A stretch of 64,000 nucleotides of DNA from Climacium dendroides (lineage: Eukaryota > Streptophyta > Bryopsida > Hypnales > Climaciaceae): assembly GCA_950106755.1 (NCBI GenBank), contig OX467085.1, forward strand, positions 4,588,001 through 4,652,000. Direction: 5' to 3'. Below are positions 11,930 to 22,182 of the stretch, one piece after another (position 1 is the stretch's first letter; each line of letters begins with the position of its first letter). The position numbers and the translations under genes were made by a program. A model generated the notes under the pieces. That model saw only the letters and a list, made by a program, of their open reading frames with translations, ran no database searches and was not told the DNA's origin.

Positions 11930-12575
11930 TGGTACCACCCACCCACTATGGGTAATTTTTTAATTTTTTGATGTCTAATTTGATTTAATAAGCGACTATG
12001 TGTGGCATAATAATTAAGCGTGACCTATACTTTATGGTCATTTCCATGAACTCTTCCTCCCAAATTCAAAATAGTAAGTTTACATAAAGCGATTTGTTTA
12101 CCCTTGTTTCTCTTTCTCATTGTGACAAATTGAACTTTGGTGGCTTTGTGCATTCTTTTTGGGCAACTCTTCAACTTCTTGTGTGTGCTTTAGCTTCACA
12201 GGAATGGCAAAAGTCATTGTAGTGCACATACTTGGCTTAGGATTTTTGCTTCACTACCTCTTTTTGCTCATTGACTTGTAATGTTTTGTTTTAATTTTTT
12301 TGTTTTGTTGACCTGTAACATACACTACTAGAAATTTTAGCAATTTTAGTCGATTCGGTCGCGTTGATTTGGTCATTTTTTGACAAATTTCTGTCAAAAA
12401 ATGACCAAATCAACGCGACCGAATCGACTAAAATTGCTAAAATTTCTAGTAGTGATAGATAGCAATTGGCTACAACTGAAGACACCACGTGCATCCTCAC
12501 TAACATTACATTGGTTTGTGTTTGTAATGGGAATGGGCACACATGAGGCTGAGCCTTCAAGTTTACAAATTCTTC
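11930..12575 (+). repeat. right LTR-like direct repeat of retroelement
   Basis: This is the right-hand partner of 5360-5870. Before it, near 11440-11460, is a purine-rich GGTGGAGGAAGG stretch that could be a polypurine tract. The repeat is interrupted by the CACTA MITE at 12323-12454, which the left repeat lacks. A related GGTGGAGGATC stretch follows near 12740, so the true outer end may lie further right. Confidence 0.5.
12323..12454. mobile_element. CACTA-type MITE (132 bp, near-perfect hairpin)
   Basis: The element starts CACTACTAGAAATTTTAGC and ends with its inverse, forming an almost perfect hairpin with 63-bp arms around a 6-bp loop. Flanks are ATA (12320-12322) and ATA (12455-12457), a 3-bp target duplication as expected for CACTA elements. 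The left LTR-like repeat preserves the uninserted site near 5733 (GACATAGATAGC). The near-perfect arms argue for a fairly recent insertion. Confidence 0.92.
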
Positions 12576-14849
12576 TTTTGAATTATTGGGAGCAAAGTTA
12601 GTGTTTTGGGGACATCATATCATCCTTTTTGAGTCACATGGATATTTTATAGATAAAGACTTGAGATGATATGTGTAGAAATGACTATTTTTACACTTGT
12701 GAATGGCTTGAATTTATACTAATGCCATACTCCAATAATGGTGGCACCACTAAGGATGGTGGAGGATCTTTTTCTTCTTTTTCGGCAATTATTATACAAT
12801 AGTTCTCCAAAATTTGATTTTTTGTGAACTCCTATGGAAAACCCCCATATAAATTGTTTCATCCCATTAGTTGAATTAAAAAATCCTATGGGTTCATCTC
12901 AAACTTAAGGACAGATGGATTATTAATAAATATTGTACTAATTCAGTGCCTTCATCACTATGTACTATAATCACATCGATTATGTGCATTTTTACACACT
13001 AAATCAGTGCAAAAACAATGAATATCAATAGCGTACAGTTTATGTACTTTAACTATACAATTGTTGTGTCAAAACTCCAAGAATTTGAAGGGCTGACCAA
13101 TTGTAAAATCAATGCAAATTGAGAGGTTGCTATAAAGAGATCAATCAGAAAAATTGATGCAGACATTGGATGCGGAGTCTGAAGCAAAGGATCAATTGGA
13201 GTTGAAAGCTGGAAGCTGTTGATTATTCTTTAAAGAGGGAATCAATTGGAGCAAAAGTTAGAAAGCTAAAGCCAATTGAATTGATGTGATAAGTGGTCCT
13301 AAAACTTGGGTATAATGATATGTAATAGGAATGTTGTAAACTTAAAATCTTGCAATTGGATCCCTTAGGTGAATATTTAGATTCCGATTAGAAGTATTTT
13401 ACCTCCTAGAGTTCGAACTCTATCCTAAGAAATTTATTTTTGAATAAGAAATAAAAACCAACTCACATTTTCCAAAACAATATTTTAAAAGGTAAAAAAA
13501 CATGATTCATTTTTTTTATTTCTTATGATTATGATTCCCCCAAAGTTGCATTATTTGTCTATTTTTGCCTATACGGTAATCTTCCAAAATTGTTATAATC
13601 TAAATATCCAATGCTCAGTATTTTGAATTTTTTGATAAAATCCTGTATGCACTCTAAATAAAATAGTTTTTATTTTAGTGTATTTAAAAGTAAAAGATTT
13701 CAAACACATCCATGTGTAGAAAAATTTAAAAGTGGAACGGTCTCATTGGAAACCTCCATTGTCAAGAAGCTGTTAAGCCTCTAGTAAGGCCTCAAGGAAT
13801 AAAATGACTATTGCCATTTTTTTATTTAGGGCAAATGAAAGAAAATTCATTCCAATATAATATTGTTATGCTTACAAAGTTTTTCCCCAAGATTTTCTCA
13901 AGGACTTAATTAATCCTTGAAAGACCTCTGGGGCCCCTCTATATGACCCACATTTTGCTTTATAATTTTCAAATTGTACTTTCATATATAAATTGCAGTA
14001 CATTGCTATTCACATGTAATTGTGATCATTATGGTACATATAATTGAGAACATTAATTCACTTATTTATTCACATATAACCATGGCCCAATTGAATTAAC
14101 TAAAGAATAATTTGGGAGGCCCATCCCATATGTTGGGAATGTCAATGGAACTCCTTAGAATTATTGATAATTAATAATATTATTAAAATATATATATATA
14201 TATATATATAACCATGTCCAACATGATGTGCTAATTTGGAGATGTTTAATCCAATGAATTGTACCTATACAATGAGCTTATATTATGTTTAAATCAATCG
14301 ATTGTATATACTATATTCCTAGGATTTTTCAACCTCAACATTTTATGATATCTTCTATGTACTTTGTATTTATTTTAAATTTTGTGAAAAAGGGTGAAGA
14401 AAGTTTAGAATTATGAATTTTCCTTTGTCATTCACAAAAGAGGAGAAAAATGCACATACTAAGGAAATATATCATTCAACTTGTACAAATAAAAGTTGTA
14501 GACCTTCACTTCTAGAGTTCAACCATACAATTAGGTTCAGTAATGCTATCACCAATATTTCTATAAATTCTAAGAGGAAAATTTCAAAATTCCTTCTACA
14601 TTCAATTGCACAGAAAGTATTATCATTTTCTGAGTAACATTTGTTGAAATAATTTTGTTGGAATGATTACATTAATATGTCCCCAAATAAAGAATTATGT
14701 TAGTTCAAAATAAAATAGTACTCAATACTTTTTCTAAAGCATTTCATCACAACTTACGGTGCATTGTTTGTAGAAGTAGACCGCAGAATTTGTTAAGATA
14801 ATTATAATTCAATTCACTACTATCTTATTCCCTATAAGTCCCTGCCCTA
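12576..14849. other. AT-rich DNA, no gene seen
   Basis: I see no supported coding region or RNA gene. Contents are AT-rich sequence with one AT dinucleotide microsatellite. The frame at 14413-14637 has no recognisable similarity and no supporting context. Confidence 0.5.
14189..14213. repeat. AT microsatellite
   Basis: About 12 AT dinucleotides in a row. Confidence 0.9.
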
Positions 14850-15010
14850 CATGTATGTCTTTGCTTTGAGACATTGTTCCCACCTCTACATTGCCTGCGT
14901 CCCCACCCCTACGTTTGCGTATTGTCGCTACGTCCCTGCCCCTCCATCGAGTACGTCCCTACTTAACCGCGTGCGCCTCCACCCACTACATGCGTCCTTG
15001 CCCATATATA
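14850..15010. repeat. diverged GC-rich motif array before second TATA box
   Basis: Several CGTCCCNNCCCC steps (CGTCCCCACCCCTACG, ACGTCCCTGCCCCTCC, ACGTCCCTAC, GCGTCCTTGCCC) occur about 20-40 bp apart. They are reverse-oriented relatives of the GGGGCGGGGACG motifs at 37-330, and they also end at a TATA box. Confidence 0.5.
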
Positions 15011-15012
15011 AG
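15005..15012 (+). promoter_or_regulatory. TATA box, second copy of the type IV promoter
   Basis: TATATAAG is followed by GCCGTCTCCACCCAGTTCAT, which parallels the sequence after the TATA box at 330-337. This suggests a second member of the same element family pointing right. Confidence 0.5.
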
Positions 15013-15170
15013 GCCGTCTCCACCCAGTTCATTTTACCTCACGACTTCCCTCGTTCCTCTACTTCTGTTGAGTTGATTGCTTGGGCGGTTGTGGGGTCTT
15101 TTTATAGTACCAAATTCACACAATTGTTTTACAAAGCACTACTAGGGACACTCCACCAAGAATGACAAAA

Positions 15171-15696
15171 TTGGAACGAGACAAAATAAGGAAACGGCAA
15201 GGCTAGAAGCAATGCAAATGCATCAAAGTTTTACAAAATCCCATGAAACTTTCTTTCAAAGGTTGGCAAGAAATATACGATCCATGGACTATAGAAACTT
15301 GTGCCTCTTACATCGAGTGGTGCCACAGTGGCAAATCTTTTCCAGAAAATCAACATTATCATCATTGCAGATTCAACAAGGCCTTTGAAGTATAATACGG
15401 ATGATGCATTCAAGAATTGATGCATTGACGTGTACCAAGTGCTATATGACCAAGCCACTGTGAAGCAAAACAAAGTTCATTTTTTCATTGCACGGGGTTT
15501 ATATGCAGAGGTCAAACTTGGAAAGAGGGTGGACTGGTCCATCGTGGTAGAAAGAAGCAACAAAATCAAAGTTCCACATTCCACCAACGGACTCAGGACT
15601 CATTCCGATGGGTACACGAAGGTATCTAGACAGCGGACTAGGCCACTTGAGGATACATTAGAAGAAACCCGTGTCAAATTTGACATATTTTTTTAA
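15171..15696 (+). pseudogene. broken ORF of unknown family behind type IV promoter
   Basis: About 165 codons can be read with frameshifts and stops. Early segment: MKLSFKGWQEIYDPWTIETC and IEWCHSGKSFPENQHYHHC (one frame, about 15240-15370). Then, from 15430 in another frame, YQVLYDQATVKQNKVHFFIA and a basic tail to 15696. Cys and His residues are spaced in the first segment but do not match a zinc-finger pattern I can name. No similarity to the kinase-like protein is seen, although the promoters look related. Function unknown. Confidence 0.35.
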
Positions 15697-15915
15697 ACAT
15701 CATGTTACATTGGACGTTGTAATTTGTGTTTTTATATCAACAATGATGTCCAATATAATATGATGTCCAAAAAAATATGTCAACTTTGACATAGGTTTCT
15801 TATAGTGATAATAGTAGAAGTACCTCTCGACAATTACGTGACGGAAGACTCCACTATAAACAATGACTTGGATGATACATGTACACCTCCACGACTATCG
15901 TAAGCGGGATTTAGG

Positions 15916-16560
15916 CGTAAGTACCTTTATAACTTTATAATGTTGCAAAATAACACGGAATATCGTCCCAAGGGATTCCAGAATGTTTTTTTAAATGTAG
16001 AAATCCAGATTTACTTGGTTTTAGGCAAGAACTATTCACCCAAATATAAATGCATCCACAATCCTGACACTCTTCCGAATCCTTTCCTATTTGGCTTGCA
16101 ATCCGGATCCGGTCTATTCCAAAATCCAAAAATAATTCTACCAACTGTTGGTTTTCTATGCCTTTGTTTTACATGTAGAGGGTCCACTGTTGTTCTTTAG
16201 AAGGGTAGAGACTTTCACTACTCATAATTTTCACATACTCTCTACTCTCTCAAAACACACAAACACCAAACACACTAATTGGTTCAAAAAGGGGGGGGTA
16301 ATACCCTCACAACTTTTTGAATGGCCGGATCGGAAAGTAGGTCACGCAGGGCTGCATTAAGTCCCCTCTTAGTCTCTTACTACAATGACGGATCTACGAA
16401 CACCCAAAACTAAGAGAGATTCCTGCTTTTAGTTTCTAGACTGTTCATGTGGTTGGTAGACCTTTCAGTAAGTTGGAATTTACCATTCCCATAATGGTTC
16501 TCTAGTCCCCCTAAGCTGGAACCTAAAAAATTGTAGGTTTTCTAGATCCAATATTTCCAA
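15916..16560 (-). repeat. family R repeat, copy 1
   Basis: This stretch matches 63306-64000 with moderate divergence: GTAAGTA-CTTTA-AAC, then TATCGTCCC...GGGATTCC, an AACTATTGGTTTT-TGCCT-TGTTTTAC block, GGTCCACT-TTG, AAGGGT-G-GACT, and GGATCGG-AGGTCAC. It starts CGTAAG where copy 2 has TGTAAG. The distance from the end to the ATCGTCCC motif resembles that at the minus-strand ends of the S elements, so R may be a relative of S. Orientation and the right end are uncertain. Confidence 0.55.
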
Positions 16561-16713
16561 TTTCTGTCCCTAGTTTTGTTTAGTTTCGTTACGACCTAGT
16601 TTCTAGATATTAGCTATCCAAAGTTTGGCACTTATTTTACCTATTTTTACTACACCTAGAAAAAAGTTAAAAAATTCAAAACTACCTTACTCCTATTTTA
16701 TCCTATTTCCTAC

Positions 16714-17238
16714 TTGTTTGAATTTCAGATATTCTCACAATGGCCACCAACTATTCAGAGCCAACAACGCATCAAAAGACAGAGGGCCCTACAAATGGAT
16801 GAGATTTACAAAGATGTTCTAATAGCAGTTCTAAATGAACCAATCCCTCAAGCACTAAATGAACCAATACTTGAAGCATTTGAAGAAAAAGCTCTCATGC
16901 TAATGTAAGAGGAAATAGGTGTGGAGGTGGACATGGTTGAGAATTTGAAGAAGGATGTGAATGACAAGATCATTGAAATTCAAGGACTATATGAAGATAG
17001 TCACAAATTAAGGGTGGAGTTGGAAGATAAGAACAATATCATCACTCAACAATCTCAAGGAATTGGTCGCTTGCAACGTGTTCTTCAAGTAACTACAATA
17101 ATCGATGAGGTTTGTTTTATGGTCATGGAAGCTCAAGGTATTCATGCACTAGACTTCATAGCAAAGGGCGAAGACCTCCCATTCCTTCGTGCACAGAATG
17201 TGGTACTCCAAGAGCGTTTGGATGCATTGGTTTTATGA
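16714..17238 (+). pseudogene. coiled-coil protein ORF with one internal TAA
   Basis: One frame of about 174 codons runs from 16714 to 17238 with a single TAA at 16906-16908. After the stop comes a heptad-rich segment (MVENLKKDVNDKIIEIQGLY then ELEDKNNIITQQSQGIGRLQ) typical of a coiled coil, ending in AQNVVLQERLDALVL. It follows repeat R1 as a gag-like ORF would follow an LTR. No domain is recognised. Confidence 0.4.
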
Positions 17239-17586
17239 TATTATCAATGGAAGTTGACATGTGTGTTTACCGTAGATAGGAACTGGCAAATGGCTATAGA
17301 GTTCACTATAATTTTCAACATATATTTTGAATACAATCAAGAACACGTCTTTGGCTTAACTTTATGGGCCTCTATGGATGACCTTTTCTAAACCAATAAA
17401 ATGGCGACTAAAATCATCCCCGGAAAGCAAACCATCAGTAATTGGGCTAAAAATGGTTGGGATTTTTAGAATGCAATGTCTACCCACGTGAATATTCCCA
17501 TTAAATTGTTATGGCCAAAATCATCTGCTTTTATTGAAGACGGATCTCAGCGTATAATTTGTTTAAATAACTTTGGCATGGAAGGT

Positions 17587-18401
17587 GGAATAACATCATA
17601 TTCAAAATTTTGGGAGTATTGGACCCTTCCAAAATAATATTGTCGATTTTGATACCAATACAAATGGAATTTCTGTAGATAATTTAGATTGACAAATAAT
17701 AGAATTATTAGTTTTTGAATGCAATTTCCATTAAAATGAGAGTGTAGTGACATATAGAGTCCTTAATCAACATGAGTTGAAATTTGGAGTATCAATGTTT
17801 TCATTAATATATATATTGAGCATGCCATATTGAGCACCAAGTCATGAGCTTTACGATTGGTTGTAAGAGATTGTTTATCTCATTTAGGTGGTCCAAGTTT
17901 AATTTTCATTTGAATTTGTATGAGTGGCTAAGAGACATGCATGACTTGGTGTTGCATAATAACCTTTGCAAGCAGCTAAGAAAGTTGTAACAACCAAACG
18001 GACCTCTCTTTGGAATGTGACAAGTACTTAATATAGTTATCAAAAACAAAGTGGATATACCTACTATCTATTTTTTTCAATTGCTTTACACTTTTATTTT
18101 TAATGATCATAGATATTATAACATAAGTATTTCTTAAAAATAAAATAAAATGATAAAAAAAAAAATTTAACTCAAAAGTACATAAAAAAATACATTAAAA
18201 TTGAAATTGAATATCCTTGTTTTATAAAAACAAGACATATATTTTGAAACATACAAGCAATATCAAACTATAAATCCAAACCAACAAAATTCAAACCTAT
18301 GCCATCTATTGCAATATATAAATTCCATCCATTACACATAATATAAAAATGTCAAATACAAAACAAAACATACCACATATATACATATATGGATATGGCT
18401 T
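17587..18401 (-). repeat. shared 3' flank of DUF7869 copy A
   Basis: This stretch is homologous to 57866-58683, starting TATTCAAAATTTT-GGAG and sharing AATAATATTGTCGATTTTGA, TTTCCATTAAAATGAGAGTG and a tRNA-like segment (17848-17910, decayed). It belongs to the repeated unit that carries the DUF7869 gene and marks its 3' side. Its outer boundary is approximate. Confidence 0.7.
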
Positions 18402-21239
18402 CTCAATTATATGAAGTCAAATTTTGGTTGATGACTTCAATTTGTATAGCAAGGATCTTGATCATACACTCCATAGTATCTTTCTGAATCCTCAACTTCC
18501 ACGTTGTCATAAAAGCATTTTTGTGTTGCCAAATCAAAAGTTCAATTTCATCAATTCTCCAATATAGACCTCTTTCGCTGTCCTATTTGGTGTAGAAATC
18601 TTGAACATCATGATTCTTTGATGTTGAACAAAAGTATTGAATAAGGACACAATTTGGATTCTCTAGATTGAAGTTTGGATTAGACAATGCCTTTGTAATC
18701 CAAACTGGGTGAGAATCACCATCTGTGAGTCGAACTACAACAAAATAGCCTTCGAATAAATCTCGAGCCACTCGAAAGGATGGATTTGGATAACCACTCA
18801 ATGGTTCAACGTATAGGTCATCCTCCCCAAATTCTTTACACTCTTCACCGTTATCATTTAATTCATCTACTCTACTTATTTAAACACGTGTAGTTGGCTA
18901 GAAACCGTTCTTCAAAACATGAAAGGTAGCTAACGGTTCCATCAACACTACCTTCATGCCACGCCAATACTTCACCAAATATTTGTAACGTCTTCGATAA
19001 TCCCCAATGACATCTATATTGCATAAATTGTCTCAATATTTCACAAACCTCAATATACCTTTGATGATATCTTCCAAGCCTTTCATAGGCTTCAACGGAA
19101 TAGGCAAAGGTGCACCACGTGGCCACAAATTTTGTCCTTCAGCATCTTCTTTCCACAACTTAATGCTTCTTCCGTCTTCCCCTATCCAGTTAGCATTAGT
19201 GTAAAAAAGTTTGTACTTCATGACAGGACCCCCCGTTGAATCTAGATAAAACTTCAATTGATGTGGTCTTGTGTACCCAACAAGGATGTTATCAACATCT
19301 ACAAATGACCCTGCTATAAAACCCTTGAAATCAGACACTTCTTCAATAAAGTGAGGGATAGTGGGGACGGAATCCACATCCATGAACGACTTCATTAGTA
19401 CTGGTACTATAAGAAAGTTCTCCTTCTTCAAATCCATGCTCCATCTTCCAAATAGCGCATCAATGTCGTTATGCATATAACTCACAATCATGAAGTTCAC
19501 GTAGACTTCCCGAAAGATCTTATTTGCAACAAGTAGACACCAAAAACAAAAAACATATCTATTCTTATTGTCTCCAGTAGCATTGTCTATTTGTATATTT
19601 AAAATGGGTGGTAGCCACGTGGCTAGAATTAAGGTATTTGGCGGTGGTGGTAACAATGCATAGCACATGTCTGCACCCTTTAGCATGGCCTTAAATAAAT
19701 TTGTAGTCTTTGAATTTGTGAACAACTTCCAAGAAGAAAACTTTGGTGCTAACTCTAAATCTCGCAACAACTTTACCATTAAACCAATGGTATAGTTGGA
19801 GTCATGTAAGAAGACATCTAAGTCGTAATGCGCGTAATGGACATCCGCATGACCATGCGCAATTATGCCCGTCACAAAAACGGGTAGTTTCATGAGGCCA
19901 TCAAGTTCTTCACTCTTGTGAAAAAAGACCAAACAAGCAATTTTTACGTGATCCATTTTGTCATGTATGATTGTAACACATTCATGTGGAGAATTGAATG
20001 ACAAGTCTCAGTTAATGTAATACACATTTCTATAGACGTGAGCAATAGTGAGATGCTTATTCAACCTCCTTGACTACTTCATAGCAATTTGACATCCACT
20101 GATAGCACTCTTGATGAATTCATTATATTTGTCACAAATAGCGCACCGAGCAAAATTATCTCCCGGCTTCTTCACATCATACTCTGAGAACTTGGTTGAT
20201 CTTATTTTACTCAAGTTTGAAATTGAAATCCCCTTCAAACCAAAAGCCACATTGATTTCATTGAATTTTTTTAACTAGTCTTTCCATTGGAATGATGCCA
20301 GAAGAATCTTGGACACAACCTTCTCACCTGCCTTTAATGTCTGGGTACAAGTGGCATGTAATCGGCTTCCTTGTTTAAGAGGCACTTCAAAGAAGTTGTA
20401 GCTTATTTGGTATGCTCTTTAGGCTTCAGCAATCCTATATTACTGTGATTCCTTGCTTTCCAATCATCCTTCATATATTTCAAGTAGCAATAATGTAGAC
20501 TCAACAACCTCCGCAATATGCATTAATGCATACAAACACACATTTATCTCTTCAATTGTCACCATCTTTCTTCGGCATGCATCTTCATGAATATGTTTGT
20601 GCATTTCAGTCTTTATGAAAGTTTTGTGCTTGAAAGTTGAATTTCAATACATGCGTTCTCAAAAAGCTCAAATTTGCTCCCTAAAAAACGGTTGGATACA
20701 ATTCTTGCTGCATTACTCTTTGTCGAACACCAAATTAATTGATTCCTGCGTTAGGAGGTCTTTTATTTTGCCAGCGGAATCATGAGGCGGGTTTCTGATG
20801 GCACTTATATATATGGTCTTGCAGATATTGCAGAAAACGAGTTTAGAAGCGATGCTTATAGATGGTTGAAATTGTCCCTAGCTTCATGATCGTACAAACT
20901 TGCTTCATGATAATGAACCAGTTGAATAGGCCAAGCTATCAATGACTAAACACGTTTTTCAAAAAGGTCTACTTTAGAATGTGACTTTGAAATGTGCACT
21001 AATACATGAGTGTCACTAAGAGGACTACTAGCACCAAGAACAAGATCGGAGTTCACGTTGTAGCAAGTACCTTCACCAACAAGTACACCCTCAGCATTAT
21101 ACAATTGAACACACATTGTATTCCACATCCGACACGGAATCCCTTTACACTCAAAAATGCCAACATTCATTTGCTGAAAAACCTAAAACTCATCGTCCGA
21201 TAAGTCCATGTCAGTGGCAAGGTCCATTATTGAATTCAT
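18402..21239 (-). pseudogene. DUF7869-type transposon protein, copy A (decayed)
   Basis: About 945 codons read through stops and frameshifts. The longest open part is 19033-20004. Order from the N-terminus: acidic start (MDLSDDEF), a Cys-containing block (CSKNCIQ), a REGION with CAICDK, then the DUF7869 core with IIHDKMDHVKIAC, IIAHGHADVHYAHY, LPPILNIQIDNATGDNKNRY, REVYVNFMIV and HNDIDALFGRWS, and a C-terminal FEGYFVVVRLTDGDSHPVW chromatin-reader-like domain. Conserved Asp residues in HDKMD, IDNA and HNDID are kept. The family is known to me as repetitive and transposon-like in seed-free plants; a transposase-like role is inference. A type I palindrome array lies directly upstream (21431-21735). 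Confidence 0.75.
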
Positions 21240-21430
21240 TGCACTTGAACAACATAGTAAACAAATGAAGTTTTTAGGCTATTAAAGAACATAATCCATA
21301 ATCGTCATGTTATTTTTACTTAATTAGTTCTTAAATGTTGTTGATGATATATTCATCATGCTTGATGTTGAATAATCAGAATTCATAGATCGCAATTCAA
21401 ATGTAGGAGATATGAAAGACATTTACACCA

Positions 21431-21735
21431 TAGCACGACTAGCATTAAAGTGCAATTCAGTGATTTGCCATGAACATATTATTTTTAGCGCAACTAGAGC
21501 TAAAATACAATTGGGTGATCTTCTATAGAGGCCATATACATTTTAGCGCTAAAGTGCAATTTGATGATTTTACACAGAGGGCATATGCACTTTAGCGCGA
21601 CTAGCACTAAAATGCAATTAGGTCATTTTATACAAAAGGCATATGCACTTTAGCGCGACTAGCGTTAAAGTACAATCCGGTGATTTTACGTAGAAGGCAT
21701 ATGTACTTTAGCATGACTAGTGCTAAAGTGCAATC
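21431..21735. repeat. type I palindrome tandem array (6 units, 50-58 bp period)
   Basis: Six units, each built around an imperfect palindrome TTTAGCGC-5 nt-GCGCTAAA followed by GTGCAATT and GGTGATTTTA, have centres near 21443, 21497, 21545, 21601, 21659 and 21717. Unit 3 lacks the palindrome centre. Substitutions in one arm are sometimes unmatched in the other. The array lies about 190 bp upstream of the DUF7869 copy A start. The same palindrome occurs around and within the P1 gene. Confidence 0.88.
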
Positions 21736-21904
21736 AGGTGTCTCTATATACAAGATGTCTAAGCCACAGGATTCAGAAATGAATTCTACATGTGCTCAAC
21801 AATTCCATGTTTATTAAACTAACATATATTCCAATAGAAAAAAAATCACTATTTTTAGTAATTTTGAAATTTAAGGCAACACTATCAAACAGTATCATAT
21901 GTTG

Positions 21905-22182
21905 CATCACAAAGTTTAAACCCTACAATTTGGCAACAATTATCATGCGGTTATCATTGTTTCATGGGTTCGCACGTTAATCGCATTGTTATTGCATCAT
22001 TACGGTGTATTGCTTCGCATCGTTACCGCATCGTTACAATGCATTATTTGTAATTGCATCATAACGATGCAAAGCAATGCACCACAATGATGTGACAACA
22101 ATGCAATTAACGTGCAAACCCATGAAACAACGATAATTGCACGATAACTGTTGCCAAACCGTAGGGTTTAAACTTTGTGATG
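21905..22182. mobile_element. foldback/MITE-like inverted repeat
   Basis: Arms start CATCACAAAGTTTAAACCC and end with the inverse; pairing continues inward for well over 100 bp with mismatches (GGCAACA-TTATC, TTTCATGGGTT-GCACGTTAA, GCATTGTT). No clear target duplication was found at the ends. The unit resembles a non-autonomous foldback transposon. Confidence 0.75.

Noticed and set aside
12291..12601. Frames on both strands across the MITE at 12323-12454
   Set aside because: Hairpin sequence keeps both strands open by symmetry; not coding.
14851..15165. 104-codon frame over the GC-rich array and TATA box
   Set aside because: It translates the promoter repeat array and has no conserved features.
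21431..21735. CRISPR-like layout (palindromic repeat, regular spacing)
   Set aside because: The spacers are conserved between units, the repeats vary, and the surroundings are eukaryotic transposons; no cas genes exist. It is a tandem repeat.
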